Assembly (NCBI GenBank): GCA_913059105.1
Contig: CAJXRL010000026.1
Span: 1-17,440 of the forward strand
Reading direction: 5' to 3'
Length of the DNA stretch: 17,440 bases
DNA from: an uncultured Flavobacteriales bacterium
GTDB taxonomy: Bacteria; Bacteroidota; Bacteroidia; Flavobacteriales_E; Vicingaceae
The notes below the pieces were generated by a model. That model did not search any database and had not been told where the DNA came from. It saw only the letters and a list, made by a program, of their open reading frames with translations. This document shows, piece after piece, positions 7,034 to 15,352 of the stretch (the stretch's first letter is position 1; each line of letters opens with the position of its first letter). A program made the translations under genes and the position numbers.

Positions 7034-7818
7034 ATAAAGTAGGAGTTATAACAGGAGCATCCTCAGGCATTGGTCAAGCACTAACGATTCGACTGGCAGA
7101 CAGTTATTCCGTGCTTTACATTTGTGGACGAAAGTTGAGTAGCTTACAAAAAACGGTGGACTTATGCGGGACGGGTGGAGCTAAATTAGTTCCAGTTGTG
7201 ATGGACTTGAACGATAAAGCTTCAATAAAAAGTGCTGCAACTGGAATTATTAAAAAGGAAAAAAACATTCACCTTTTAGTTAATAATGCGGGACAAAGCC
7301 AGCGTTCTTTGGTGAAAGATACAAGCGAAGAAGTTGAGGCCATGTTAATGCAAATTAATTATTTTGGTCCGGTTCAGCTCACCAAATTGCTATTGCCTGC
7401 TTTACAACAGGCACAAAGCAGCAGAATTGTAATAACGTCAAGTATTGTAGGTAAGTTTGGTTATCCTTTACGATCAACTTATAGTGCGGCAAAGCACGCA
7501 TTACATGGATATTTTGAAAGTTTACGCTTTGAAGAAAAGAAAAATAGCATTTTTGTACAGTTCTTAGTAATAGGAAGAGTACAGACTCAAGTTTCGGTAA
7601 ATGCCTTAACGGCAGGCGGTGAACAATATGGAAAAATGGACAATGGACAAGCAGGTGGGATTAGTTCCGAAGTTTGTGCGAGAAAAATTGAGGCTGCACT
7701 TCAATCAAATCGAAAGGAAGTATTGATTGGAGGGAAAGAATTATTGATGGTTAAATTCAAAAAGTACCTTCCCTTTTTGTTTTATAAAATAGCAGAAAAA
7801 GAAAGCAATCATGTTTGA
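7030..7818 (+). CDS. Short-chain dehydrogenase/reductase (SDR)
   Basis: This 262-residue NAD(P)-dependent oxidoreductase belongs to the classical SDR group. The Rossmann motif is TGASSGIG (8-15), followed by NNAG (85-88), catalytic Ser138 (ITSSIVG) and YSAAK with Tyr151 and Lys155. The region after the active site (RVQTQVSVNAL, YGKMDNGQAGG) and a hydrophobic, basic C-terminus (KFKKYLPFLFYKI) resemble DHRS7-like SDRs, which are often membrane-associated and act on lipids, steroids or retinoids. The usual Pro of the PGxVxT loop is replaced (VIGRVQT). Its start overlaps the glycosyltransferase gene by 4 bases, and its end overlaps the VOC gene by 8 bases, so the three proteins are very likely made together. 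The substrate is unknown. Confidence 0.9.
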   Translation: MNKVGVITGASSGIGQALTIRLADSYSVLYICGRKLSSLQKTVDLCGTGGAKLVPVVMDLNDKASIKSAATGIIKKEKNIHLLVNNAGQSQRSLVKDTSEEVEAMLMQINYFGPVQLTKLLLPALQQAQSSRIVITSSIVGKFGYPLRSTYSAAKHALHGYFESLRFEEKKNSIFVQFLVIGRVQTQVSVNALTAGGEQYGKMDNGQAGGISSEVCARKIEAALQSNRKEVLIGGKELLMVKFKKYLPFLFYKIAEKESNHV

Positions 7819-8833
7819 TTATAATATTTCGGGAATACAGCAAGTAGGAATAGGCGTCAGTGATGCGGAAAAGGCATTTGCTTGGTATGGAAAGCACTTC
7901 GGAATGGATTTACCCATTTTTAACGATGAAGCTGAAGCCAAATTAATGAAGCAGTATACTGGAAATGAAGTCCACAAGAGGAAGGCTATTTTGGCTATGA
8001 ACCTGCAAGGTGGTGGGGGGTTTGAAATATGGCAATTTACTTCACGAAAAGGACAAGCAAGAAAAATAGAAACAAAAGAAGGCGACTTAGGAATTACTCA
8101 TATCCATATGAGGACGTACGATGCGGAAAAAGCTTTAGAATATTTCAAAAAACTAGATGAAATTTCTCTTTCTGATTTAAAAGTCAATGAAATGGGTTGT
8201 CGGTGGTTTGAATTAAAAGACCCTTTTGGTAATTCTTTCAAATTGATTGAAGACGATTATTGTTTTATGAAAACAGGTGCATTGACCGGTGGAGTAATGG
8301 GAGTAACTATTGGGGTTTCGAACATTGTGGCGAGTAGAAAAATTTACCAGCAAGGCATGCAGTACGACAAACTTACAGCTAGCGGTGAAAATGGAACATT
8401 TAAAAATGTTTGGTTAACACCAAGTAATAACAAAGCATCAGCTTTTAGCCAATTATTGGGACCAACACAGTTGGAGTTAGTGTGCGATACAGCAGGTGAT
8501 CGAGAGCAGATTTTTAAGGATCGTTTTTGGGGTGACTTGGGTTTTATTCACGTATGTTTTGATGTACAGCGAATGCACGTGCTAAGAGAGCATGCTAAAA
8601 CCTTGAATTATCCTTTTACTGTAGATAGCGAGAATAGTTTTGATATGGGAGAAGCCGCAGGACAATTTGCCTACATAGAAGACAATGACCAAACATTGAT
8701 TGAATTGGTGGAGACGCACAAGGTTCCAATTATGAAGAAGCTAGGTTGGTACATTAACGTGAAAGACAAAAAGGATCAGAAGCCATTGCCTAAGTTAATC
8801 TTTAAGGTTTTAAGTTTAAATAGAGTTAAGTAG
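7811..8833 (+). CDS. Double VOC (glyoxalase/dioxygenase-like) domain protein
   Basis: This 340-residue protein holds two vicinal-oxygen-chelate domains, about 8-150 and 160-302. Each ends in the familiar strand with a metal-ligand Glu (FKLIE, E147; TLIELVE, E298). Other likely ligands are Glu72 (FEIW), His97 or His99 (ITHIHM), Glu222 (QLELV) and His247 (FIHVCF). The first His expected in each domain is absent: GIQQVGIGV has Gln at about 11, and GGVMGVTIGV has no His. This is a two-domain layout as in extradiol dioxygenases or HPPD-type proteins, but I cannot assign either. A basic tail follows (about 303-340). It overlaps the SDR gene by 8 bases and ends 8 bases from the convergent acyltransferase gene. 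The fold is firm; the reaction is unknown. Confidence 0.85.
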   Translation: MFDYNISGIQQVGIGVSDAEKAFAWYGKHFGMDLPIFNDEAEAKLMKQYTGNEVHKRKAILAMNLQGGGGFEIWQFTSRKGQARKIETKEGDLGITHIHMRTYDAEKALEYFKKLDEISLSDLKVNEMGCRWFELKDPFGNSFKLIEDDYCFMKTGALTGGVMGVTIGVSNIVASRKIYQQGMQYDKLTASGENGTFKNVWLTPSNNKASAFSQLLGPTQLELVCDTAGDREQIFKDRFWGDLGFIHVCFDVQRMHVLREHAKTLNYPFTVDSENSFDMGEAAGQFAYIEDNDQTLIELVETHKVPIMKKLGWYINVKDKKDQKPLPKLIFKVLSLNRVK

Positions 8834-8841
8834 AGGAAGGT

Positions 8842-10119
8842 TTATTTACTTGGAGATAGGCCTTTGCTGACTCTTATTTTATAAATCCGTTTGATGAATT
8901 GTTGTAACTCTTCAAAAGTATGTTTGTCTTTTTTTAATTGAGTTAATCGATACGCAGCTGCGATGTAATGTGCCTTTTCATAATATCTCAGATACAAGCG
9001 ACATAGCCAATACATAGCAATTGGAGTTAAGAATGCCCAAGGGGTGAATTGCCAAATAATACTAGTAAGTATCAAAGTCCAAACAAGCCATAAAATTGTT
9101 CCTAAAACAAATCGAACGGAACTATAAAATTCTACAAGTTTAACTTTCTTTTCCGTAATGCTTCTAGCAATCAGAAATGGTAAAAAATTGATAATTAGCG
9201 CAAATAAGGCAATCGGAGCAACGGCAATAAGTAGAACAACATCTTTGACCGATAAACCTACATTAGACTTAAGTTTTCTAAAATTTAACTTGTTCCTTTT
9301 CAAAATATCAAACGCATTTAGAACTACAGAGTTTAGCTCTTTTAGGCATTCACTATTCTCTTGATCAACCTTTGAAATTTGATTTGCAATTAATATTTTT
9401 CGATTCAACGAATTTTGTTCAAAGCAACTGTCAAGTTCGGCTAATGCTTTGTAAACCATGTAGTTTATTTCTTCAACTTGGATAGTATGCTCAGCCAGTT
9501 CTTTTTTAAGCACTTCGTTTAGAATTTCAAAAGAACTGTTGGCATTTAATTCATAGTCTGCTTGATAATCTAAAATGTATTGAATCTGACCGACACCAAT
9601 ATTAATCTTGCTTCTAAAGTCTTTTGGTCGATCATAATTTAAGCTCAATGGTACAATAGCACAATTTAGTTTAAAGTCGTTTTTATCAGCAAATCCAAAC
9701 GCAATTCTAGCAAGTCCTTTTTTCAGTGGTCTAAGCTTAAAATCAATTAAACTTAAGCCTTCTACAAAAATTAAAATTGCACCGCCTTCTTCTAAAATAC
9801 GATGACATTCTTTAAACGTATCATCATTTCGACTTAAATTTTTGTGCCCTTCTTGCATTCTATAAATTGGAATCAAATTGAGACTTCTCAAAATTTTATC
9901 CGCCCACTTAGCGCTAAAAACATCAGAACGTGCTAAAAAGTGCAAAGGACGGTCAATAAGGCAAGCTATAATAACAGCATCCAAGAAGGAATTTGGGTGG
10001 GTAGCAGCTACCATTAAAGCCCCTTTCTTGGGAATTCGTTTTAAACCAATCCCTTTTATTTCAAGGTAATGAGCAGCTAAACTACTCCGCATTAAAAACT
10101 GTAGAAAGCGGTAGAGCAT
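8842..10119 (-). CDS. PlsC-like glycerophosphate-type acyltransferase with membrane C-terminus
   Basis: This 425-residue membrane-associated acyltransferase has the LPLAT domain at about 10-200. The catalytic His41 and Asp47 lie in ATHPNSFLD, an HX5D spacing rather than the HX4D of E. coli PlsC. The FVEGLS motif (118-123) is the FPEG-like substrate site, and IVPLSLNY (155-162) is the last block. It probably transfers an acyl chain to a glycerolipid or related phospholipid precursor. Residues about 290-385 contain two to four hydrophobic segments, so the protein is larger than plain PlsC (about 245 residues). It is the last gene of the minus-strand run, starting 6 bases after the GT39 stop codon, and converges on the VOC gene with only 8 bases between. 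The precise acceptor is not evident. Confidence 0.85.
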   Translation of the reverse strand: MLYRFLQFLMRSSLAAHYLEIKGIGLKRIPKKGALMVAATHPNSFLDAVIIACLIDRPLHFLARSDVFSAKWADKILRSLNLIPIYRMQEGHKNLSRNDDTFKECHRILEEGGAILIFVEGLSLIDFKLRPLKKGLARIAFGFADKNDFKLNCAIVPLSLNYDRPKDFRSKINIGVGQIQYILDYQADYELNANSSFEILNEVLKKELAEHTIQVEEINYMVYKALAELDSCFEQNSLNRKILIANQISKVDQENSECLKELNSVVLNAFDILKRNKLNFRKLKSNVGLSVKDVVLLIAVAPIALFALIINFLPFLIARSITEKKVKLVEFYSSVRFVLGTILWLVWTLILTSIIWQFTPWAFLTPIAMYWLCRLYLRYYEKAHYIAAAYRLTQLKKDKHTFEELQQFIKRIYKIRVSKGLSPSK

Positions 10120-10125
10120 AGAGGC

Positions 10126-12018
10126 TTAAAATTCGTAATAATTGTAATCGCTGTCGGCGAAATTATACAACTTAAATTCATCAATGAATAAATTTTGTTT
10201 ATTTGGATTCCAAAAGTAAATAACTACTTGATCACTTGGAAGTAAGTGGCTGGGTTTTTCGAAAACATACATGAATTCGTACCAGGTGTTTTTTGTAAAG
10301 AACGGCTTCGCGTTAGTTCCTCTCCAGAATACGGATGAATCACCTCTGTTCACATTAAATACTAAACTCATATCGACTGAAGTGTTGCTAAATAGTTGAG
10401 CAGAAATAGTCAAGTATCTGTTATCTTCATTAACTAAATTTCCAAGGGTGTCTCTAAAGGTGAGGGCGTAAGGTGTCTCAACGGTTTGATGAAATGCCAC
10501 GCTATCCGAATAGAAGATGCTATCTTGTAATAATGATCTATTTATGTCCCATTTAGAATCAATTAAGTAACTGCTTTCAAAATAAGTTTTACGTTCGTTC
10601 TTGCCTTTGGAATATACAATTATATCTGAATTGAAATGGCGCTCATGAAAATGAACTACAGGGTACTTTTGCTTTGCAAATTCATGAATTTCAGCAGGTA
10701 TCACTGAATTGGCATAGGCGATAAGAACATATCCCTTTTGACTGTTTTTTATAACATCTCTAACATCAGCGATAGAGACTGCATCGCCAATATCCACTAA
10801 ATTATACTGAAATGAAGGGTCGATTTTTGAAGTATAATATTCTAGGTAATATGGGTTACTTGAATTAGCTATGCTAAGTACATTCTCTTTTCCCAACTCC
10901 TTGGTTATTCTGACACTGTTTTCGGCAACATTTTTAAAATTGGCAAATGGCTTTTTAGAATAAAACTGATTTTCTTTAATTAATGAGTAGCTGCCGGTTA
11001 GTATTAACAACGAACTTAAGCCAATGATTAATTTGATATTTGCTTTTTTACTTATTACAGCTGCAATAATGACAATTAGAAAGGGAGCTACAAAAATTAG
11101 CACTGAAAATTGAAGAACAGGAGTTTTATAAATGGAGTAATAGTAAGCTACGAAAAAACAGGAAAAGAATACAAATAGAGCTATTAGTATTGGTTTCAAT
11201 TCTACCTTTATTCCTTTTCGAATTCCAATGATTGAAAGTACTGCGAATAATATAATTTGAAAAACTATAGATCCTTGAAAGAAGTACGAGATAAAACGAT
11301 TTAAATAGCCAGGCTCCGGCCTGGATAGCCACGTTACACCTCCTATTTTTAAGTGGTTTAACGTAATTGATAGGTGGGGCAAGTAAAGTAAAACAATAGT
11401 AAGAGCAAGGAGAAAATATGCTTTCAAGTTCTGCTTGTTCCAATAGACGCTTGCAGATAAGTAGATGAGAAAAACAGAGAGTGCAGAAAAGTAGTGCGTT
11501 AAACTTGCAGCTAAGCCAAAAAATATTAAACCAACTGTATTTTTTTTAATGTTGTTGGTTTGGAGAAACCTTAAAAGATAAAATGTGAAAGCAACAACAA
11601 AAAATAAACCTGCAGTATATGGTCTGGCAATTTGAGCGTACAACACAAAAAGATAGTTAGGCACAAACAGTGAAAGTCCAATTAAAGCGGCATTTTTATT
11701 CAACCAATTGGAAAGTAAGCGATAAAAATAAATACACGAACCTATGCTCATTAGCACAAAAGGAAGTCTAACAACAAATGCTGAATTACCGAATAATTGA
11801 ATCCAATAATATTCAAAAATTTGAATGAGAGCAGGATGCCCATCAACCCAAATTCCTTTGTCAATTAACTCAGAAAATGAGTTGAAATTGGTTCTCGATA
11901 TTGCACTCAATTCGTCGTTGGAAAGTGACCAATCGCTAAATCCATAAATTCGAAGAAAAGCTCCAATTAATATAAAAAGAGCAGCAACGTAATCTCTTAT
12001 TTCAACCTTTTGAAACAC
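10126..12018 (-). CDS. GT39/PMT-type membrane glycosyltransferase with soluble C-terminal domains
   Basis: This 630-residue polytopic GT-C glycosyltransferase uses a lipid-linked sugar donor on the periplasmic side of the inner membrane. About ten hydrophobic segments span residues 10-345. The first loop has the catalytic acidic motif SLSNDELSAI (Asp35-Glu36), and GHPAL (60-64) matches the D/G-HP-L motif of the ArnT/PMT_2 group. Two soluble parts follow: an alpha/beta region (about 350-470) and a beta-rich domain (about 475-620), ending FWNPNKQNLFIDEFKLYNF, that resembles a carbohydrate-binding jelly roll. The start is GTG at 12018, two bases after the rlmB stop; no ATG or TTG gives a better N-terminus, and the first membrane segment begins at residue 11. 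Being next to the acyltransferase suggests a glycolipid or protein/lipid glycosylation role. Donor and acceptor are unknown. Confidence 0.85.
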   Translation of the reverse strand: MFQKVEIRDYVAALFILIGAFLRIYGFSDWSLSNDELSAISRTNFNSFSELIDKGIWVDGHPALIQIFEYYWIQLFGNSAFVVRLPFVLMSIGSCIYFYRLLSNWLNKNAALIGLSLFVPNYLFVLYAQIARPYTAGLFFVVAFTFYLLRFLQTNNIKKNTVGLIFFGLAASLTHYFSALSVFLIYLSASVYWNKQNLKAYFLLALTIVLLYLPHLSITLNHLKIGGVTWLSRPEPGYLNRFISYFFQGSIVFQIILFAVLSIIGIRKGIKVELKPILIALFVFFSCFFVAYYYSIYKTPVLQFSVLIFVAPFLIVIIAAVISKKANIKLIIGLSSLLILTGSYSLIKENQFYSKKPFANFKNVAENSVRITKELGKENVLSIANSSNPYYLEYYTSKIDPSFQYNLVDIGDAVSIADVRDVIKNSQKGYVLIAYANSVIPAEIHEFAKQKYPVVHFHERHFNSDIIVYSKGKNERKTYFESSYLIDSKWDINRSLLQDSIFYSDSVAFHQTVETPYALTFRDTLGNLVNEDNRYLTISAQLFSNTSVDMSLVFNVNRGDSSVFWRGTNAKPFFTKNTWYEFMYVFEKPSHLLPSDQVVIYFWNPNKQNLFIDEFKLYNFADSDYNYYEF

Positions 12019-12020
12019 TC

Positions 12021-12755
12021 TTATCTTCTTTGTCTTACCGCTTCGTACAATATAATTCCTGCTGAAACAGATACATTTAAAGATTCAATTTCGCCTAACA
12101 TTGGAATTGCAACACTTTTATTTGCACCTTTTAAGATGTGCGAAGTGATGCCATTGTCTTCAGAACCCATGACGATAGCCGTCGGAATAGTATAATCTAC
12201 ATCATACAACAAATCTTCTGTCTGTTCTGTACAAGCGACTATTTGCACACCAGAATTTTGCAAATCTTCCATCACTGCAGTTAAATCCCGTTCTCGGCAT
12301 AAGTTCACTTTCAGTAAAGCACCTGCAGATCTTTTTATAGCCTCAGAATTAACTTGTGCCGAACCTTTTACCGGAATAATTACTCCATCAACTCCCGTGC
12401 ATTCTGCTGTTCTGCAAATTGCTCCAAAATTTCCGACATCACTGATGTGATCCAAAATTAACAATAAAGGTACTTTACCCGCTTCATATGCTTTAGCCAG
12501 TACTTCTTGGTAAGGCATAAATTCAACAGGGGAAAGATAAGCTACAACTCCTTGATGTGGCTTTTTACACATGTGATTCAAACGCCCTAAGGGTAAGTTT
12601 TGAAAACTTACTTTGTAATCCTTTAGTAATTTACGCAACTCAGTTACGTTAGGTCCTCTCAAATCTGATTGTACCAAAACCTTATCAATATCCTTATTAT
12701 CTTTAATGGCTTCCATAACAGGATGCATTCCGAAAATGTAATTTTCTTTGCTCAT
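12021..12755 (-). CDS. rlmB: 23S rRNA (guanosine-2'-O-)-methyltransferase RlmB (SpoU family)
   Basis: This 244-residue SPOUT methyltransferase uses SAM to methylate the 2'-OH of a 23S rRNA guanosine (G2251 in E. coli numbering). The N-terminal substrate-binding domain runs to about 75 (FGMHPVMEAI; CKKPHQGVVAYL). The three SpoU motifs of the knotted domain are present: VGNFGAICRTAEC (107-119), IVMGSEDNGI (194-203) and IPMLGEIESLNVSVSAGI (217-234). Length and motifs are typical of RlmB; the related TrmH tRNA enzyme is less likely because of the L30e-like N-terminal domain. Its ATG follows the GWxTD stop with no gap (TAAATG), and the GT39 gene begins two bases after its stop, so it is a housekeeping gene inside an envelope operon. 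Confidence 0.93.
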   Translation of the reverse strand: MSKENYIFGMHPVMEAIKDNKDIDKVLVQSDLRGPNVTELRKLLKDYKVSFQNLPLGRLNHMCKKPHQGVVAYLSPVEFMPYQEVLAKAYEAGKVPLLLILDHISDVGNFGAICRTAECTGVDGVIIPVKGSAQVNSEAIKRSAGALLKVNLCRERDLTAVMEDLQNSGVQIVACTEQTEDLLYDVDYTIPTAIVMGSEDNGITSHILKGANKSVAIPMLGEIESLNVSVSAGIILYEAVRQRR

Positions 12756-14012
12756 TTAATCTATTTTACCTTGTCTCCACAAGTCTACCTGACGGTACCA
12801 ATTGTTTTTATAATCTGAATTTCTAACCATTTCAAAATGATTAGAAATGTTTGAATTCTCGGGTTGGTAGAATCTAAATTGCACAGAAAGCACGTTGTTT
12901 TCTTCTCCAAATACCCAAACTTCTTTATCTGCATTTTTACGGATGGAACTTGGCGCTCCGTAAATAACATATATAATACCTCTATCCGTTTTCCAGCCTT
13001 CTTTGTAGCTTGTAAAAAACCGATTGGCAATTTCTATTCTATGATAATATTCTTTCAATAACGCTTTCGAATTATCTTCACTTTTTCCCAATTTGAGCCA
13101 AAAAGAGTCTAGTCCTTTTTTAGGATTTACCGCTGCTTTTAAGTTTTTGTATTCTGTGCTAGTGCTAATATAGCGAATAGGATCAATAAATTCGGTTAAT
13201 TGGTTCAACTTAGGGAATTGATTTCCGAAAAAGAATATGTGATTGTACTGTACTGAATCTTCAATAGCATAAAACCTATTGTAAACATCAGGATTGGAGA
13301 AATGAAAAACATTGTTTCTAAAGGAAAATTGATAACTACTATCGGCAAGAACCTTTATTTCATAGTTTATTTGCTGAGCGAATGGTGGAGGTGTCATATT
13401 AAAGCTCCTATTACTTAGTTCCATAACAAAATTATCAGTTTCAACTAAAGTGCTCTTTTGTATGCTTATATTATTTGAAACACTCCTTTGGTCAAAGAGA
13501 ATTTGTTCTCCGTTTAGGTAGTTAAAGTACTGGTTGTTTTTGTTATCTCGTTTGTCTACTTCTAAAACATTAATCACGTTAAAGTCTTTGTTTACATCTC
13601 TGAAACGAACGGTAAGCCAAGCTACTTTTCTTTTGTTGAATTTGAAACGGATGGTGTTCTGCAATAATTTCCTTTCTCCGTTCGAGCCGTAATTGGCTAA
13701 ATTTTGTCGACCGCTATCTAGTACAATAGTTAAATCCCTATCTGCATATAAAGTGTATTGCATTTTTACATTAGCAGCTTTTGAAGAATCTCCCAAAATA
13801 CGCTCGTATAAAATGTCGCCGGAAGTTAGTTCATAATAAAGAGTACTTGAATCTGCAGAATGGTGGAAAATTTTATATTTGGGATTTATAATAGCTTGAT
13901 TTTCATCGTAAAGATAACTGTAGTCGTATTTGGCAACTTCATTGCTAGTGTAACAAGATGAAAGAAACAGGAGTGCTGAACCAATGAAAAAGTAAAACGA
14001 ATTAGTTTTCAT
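12756..14012 (-). CDS. GWxTD domain-containing lipoprotein
   Basis: The start at ATG 14012-14010 gives 418 residues and places a clean lipoprotein signal at the N-terminus (hydrophobic 5-18, lipobox LSSC with Cys20). An upstream ATG at 14051 would add 13 residues (MQKRTNPFQVIYS) that bury this signal, so I reject it. The C-terminal part carries the family's namesake motif EGWKTDRG near residues 338-345, followed by IIYVIYGAP and a run of beta strands. GWxTD proteins are widespread in Bacteroidota and their function is not established. The body before the motif (25-250) is mostly beta strand. The start overlaps the end of rmuC by 11 bases, and the stop abuts rlmB. Location is probably the outer membrane or periplasmic face of the envelope (inference). 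Confidence 0.88.
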   Translation of the reverse strand: MKTNSFYFFIGSALLFLSSCYTSNEVAKYDYSYLYDENQAIINPKYKIFHHSADSSTLYYELTSGDILYERILGDSSKAANVKMQYTLYADRDLTIVLDSGRQNLANYGSNGERKLLQNTIRFKFNKRKVAWLTVRFRDVNKDFNVINVLEVDKRDNKNNQYFNYLNGEQILFDQRSVSNNISIQKSTLVETDNFVMELSNRSFNMTPPPFAQQINYEIKVLADSSYQFSFRNNVFHFSNPDVYNRFYAIEDSVQYNHIFFFGNQFPKLNQLTEFIDPIRYISTSTEYKNLKAAVNPKKGLDSFWLKLGKSEDNSKALLKEYYHRIEIANRFFTSYKEGWKTDRGIIYVIYGAPSSIRKNADKEVWVFGEENNVLSVQFRFYQPENSNISNHFEMVRNSDYKNNWYRQVDLWRQGKID

Positions 14013-15342
14013 CGAGTAAATTACTTGGAATGGATTTGTTCGTTTTTGCACCTAACTCTTTTAATTGTTCTGCTTTTTTTACTAAATTTCCTCTTCCAGA
14101 CCCTAGTTTATTGAAAGCATCATCATAGTGATTTTGAGCATTTTTTAAAGCTCTGTCTATGTTTTCCATATCTTTTAAGAAACCCACAAACTTATCATAC
14201 AAATTACCGGCTTTTTCTGCAATATCCTGTGCATTTTTAGTTTGTCTTTCATTTTTCCATACAGAAGAAATGGTTCTAAGTGAAGCCAAAAGGGTAGTAG
14301 GACTTACAAGGACAACTTTGCTCTCCCAAGCATAATTGAATAACTCCGAATCATATTGCAAAGCAAGGCTAAATGAAGCTTCAATTGGCATAAATAATAG
14401 GACAAAATCGGGAGATTGTAGCTTGCTACCACTTTGATAATTTTTCTCGTTTAGTGTTTTGATATGTGTCCTAATGCTTTGCAAATGAGATTTCATGCTG
14501 TTCTCTTTTATCAATTCACCAGTAGTCGAAATAAAGTTTTCATAAGCTACTAATGAAACTTTAGAATCAATTATGAGATGTTTGTTTTCTGGTAGGTTAA
14601 CAATCACATCAGGTTGAATCCTTTTATTTTCTGAATTTGTATCACTTACTTGAGTCTCATATTCTTCTCCTTTTTGTAATCCTGAACTTTCAAGTATTCT
14701 TTCTAAAATCATTTCGCCCCAATTTCCTTGAGTCTTATTTTCCCCTTTTAGAGCAGTAGTCAAATTTTGCGCTTGCAAATTCAGGGTGTTATTAAGCTCT
14801 AAAAGCTTTGACAATTCAGCTTTTAAATTCGTTCTCTCTTTGGTCTCATCTATGTATTTCTTTTCTATATTTTCTTCAAAGCTTTTGATTTTTTCCTTGA
14901 GTGGTTGTAACAATTGTTGCAACTCTTTTTGATGGTGCTGGGAAAGCTCATTAGCATTGTCTTTTAATATCTTATCTGCAATAAGTTGAAATTCCTTTTG
15001 AAATTTTTCTTGTAATCTTTCGAGCTCTTTTGTTTGATGCTCAAGTTTTTCTGATAGATTACTTAAGTTTGTTTCTGCTTGACTTAGTTCTCTATTAAGT
15101 TCGATTTTTTCTTTTTCCCACTCAATTGATAAAGCGCTGAATTTATCAACTTCATCGTTTAACATACTTTCTTTTTGAGATACCAGAGCTATATCTTGTT
15201 CTAAAGAATTTTGATGTTGTTTAAGCTTACTTTCCAGTTCATTGGTTATTAATCTATTTTTCTGAAGCATAAAAAAATAGGTAATCAGAATACCCAGTAC
15301 AACTGCTAGGATAAAGAGAATATGTAGTAAATTTTCGCTCAA
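14002..15342 (-). CDS. rmuC: DNA recombination protein RmuC
   Basis: This 446-residue protein follows RmuC architecture. It has an N-terminal membrane segment (7-26), a long coiled coil (about 30-200, rich in Glu, Lys, Leu and Gln), then the RmuC core. The core contains GNWGEMILERILESSGL (206-222), RIQPDVIVNLP (241-251) and HLIIDSKVSL (255-264). The Asp and the DSK triplet resemble the PD-(D/E)xK nuclease fold assigned to the family. RmuC limits certain inversions and recombination between short inverted repeats in E. coli; its exact activity is not settled. It starts 10 bases after the Omp85 stop codon and its last 11 bases overlap the GWxTD gene, implying coupled translation. Confidence 0.93.
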   Translation of the reverse strand: MSENLLHILFILAVVLGILITYFFMLQKNRLITNELESKLKQHQNSLEQDIALVSQKESMLNDEVDKFSALSIEWEKEKIELNRELSQAETNLSNLSEKLEHQTKELERLQEKFQKEFQLIADKILKDNANELSQHHQKELQQLLQPLKEKIKSFEENIEKKYIDETKERTNLKAELSKLLELNNTLNLQAQNLTTALKGENKTQGNWGEMILERILESSGLQKGEEYETQVSDTNSENKRIQPDVIVNLPENKHLIIDSKVSLVAYENFISTTGELIKENSMKSHLQSIRTHIKTLNEKNYQSGSKLQSPDFVLLFMPIEASFSLALQYDSELFNYAWESKVVLVSPTTLLASLRTISSVWKNERQTKNAQDIAEKAGNLYDKFVGFLKDMENIDRALKNAQNHYDDAFNKLGSGRGNLVKKAEQLKELGAKTNKSIPSNLLDEN

Positions 15343-15352
15343 TGTTAAACGT

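Noticed and set aside
11126..11443. Minus-strand 105-residue reading frame inside the GT39 gene
   Set aside because: It is an alternative frame of a hydrophobic, AT-rich coding region with no recognisable domain; the GT39 frame is continuous.
14013..14051. Upstream ATG (14051) as start of the GWxTD gene
   Set aside because: It adds 13 residues before a clean lipoprotein signal peptide and deepens the rmuC overlap to 50 bases; ATG 14012 fits better.
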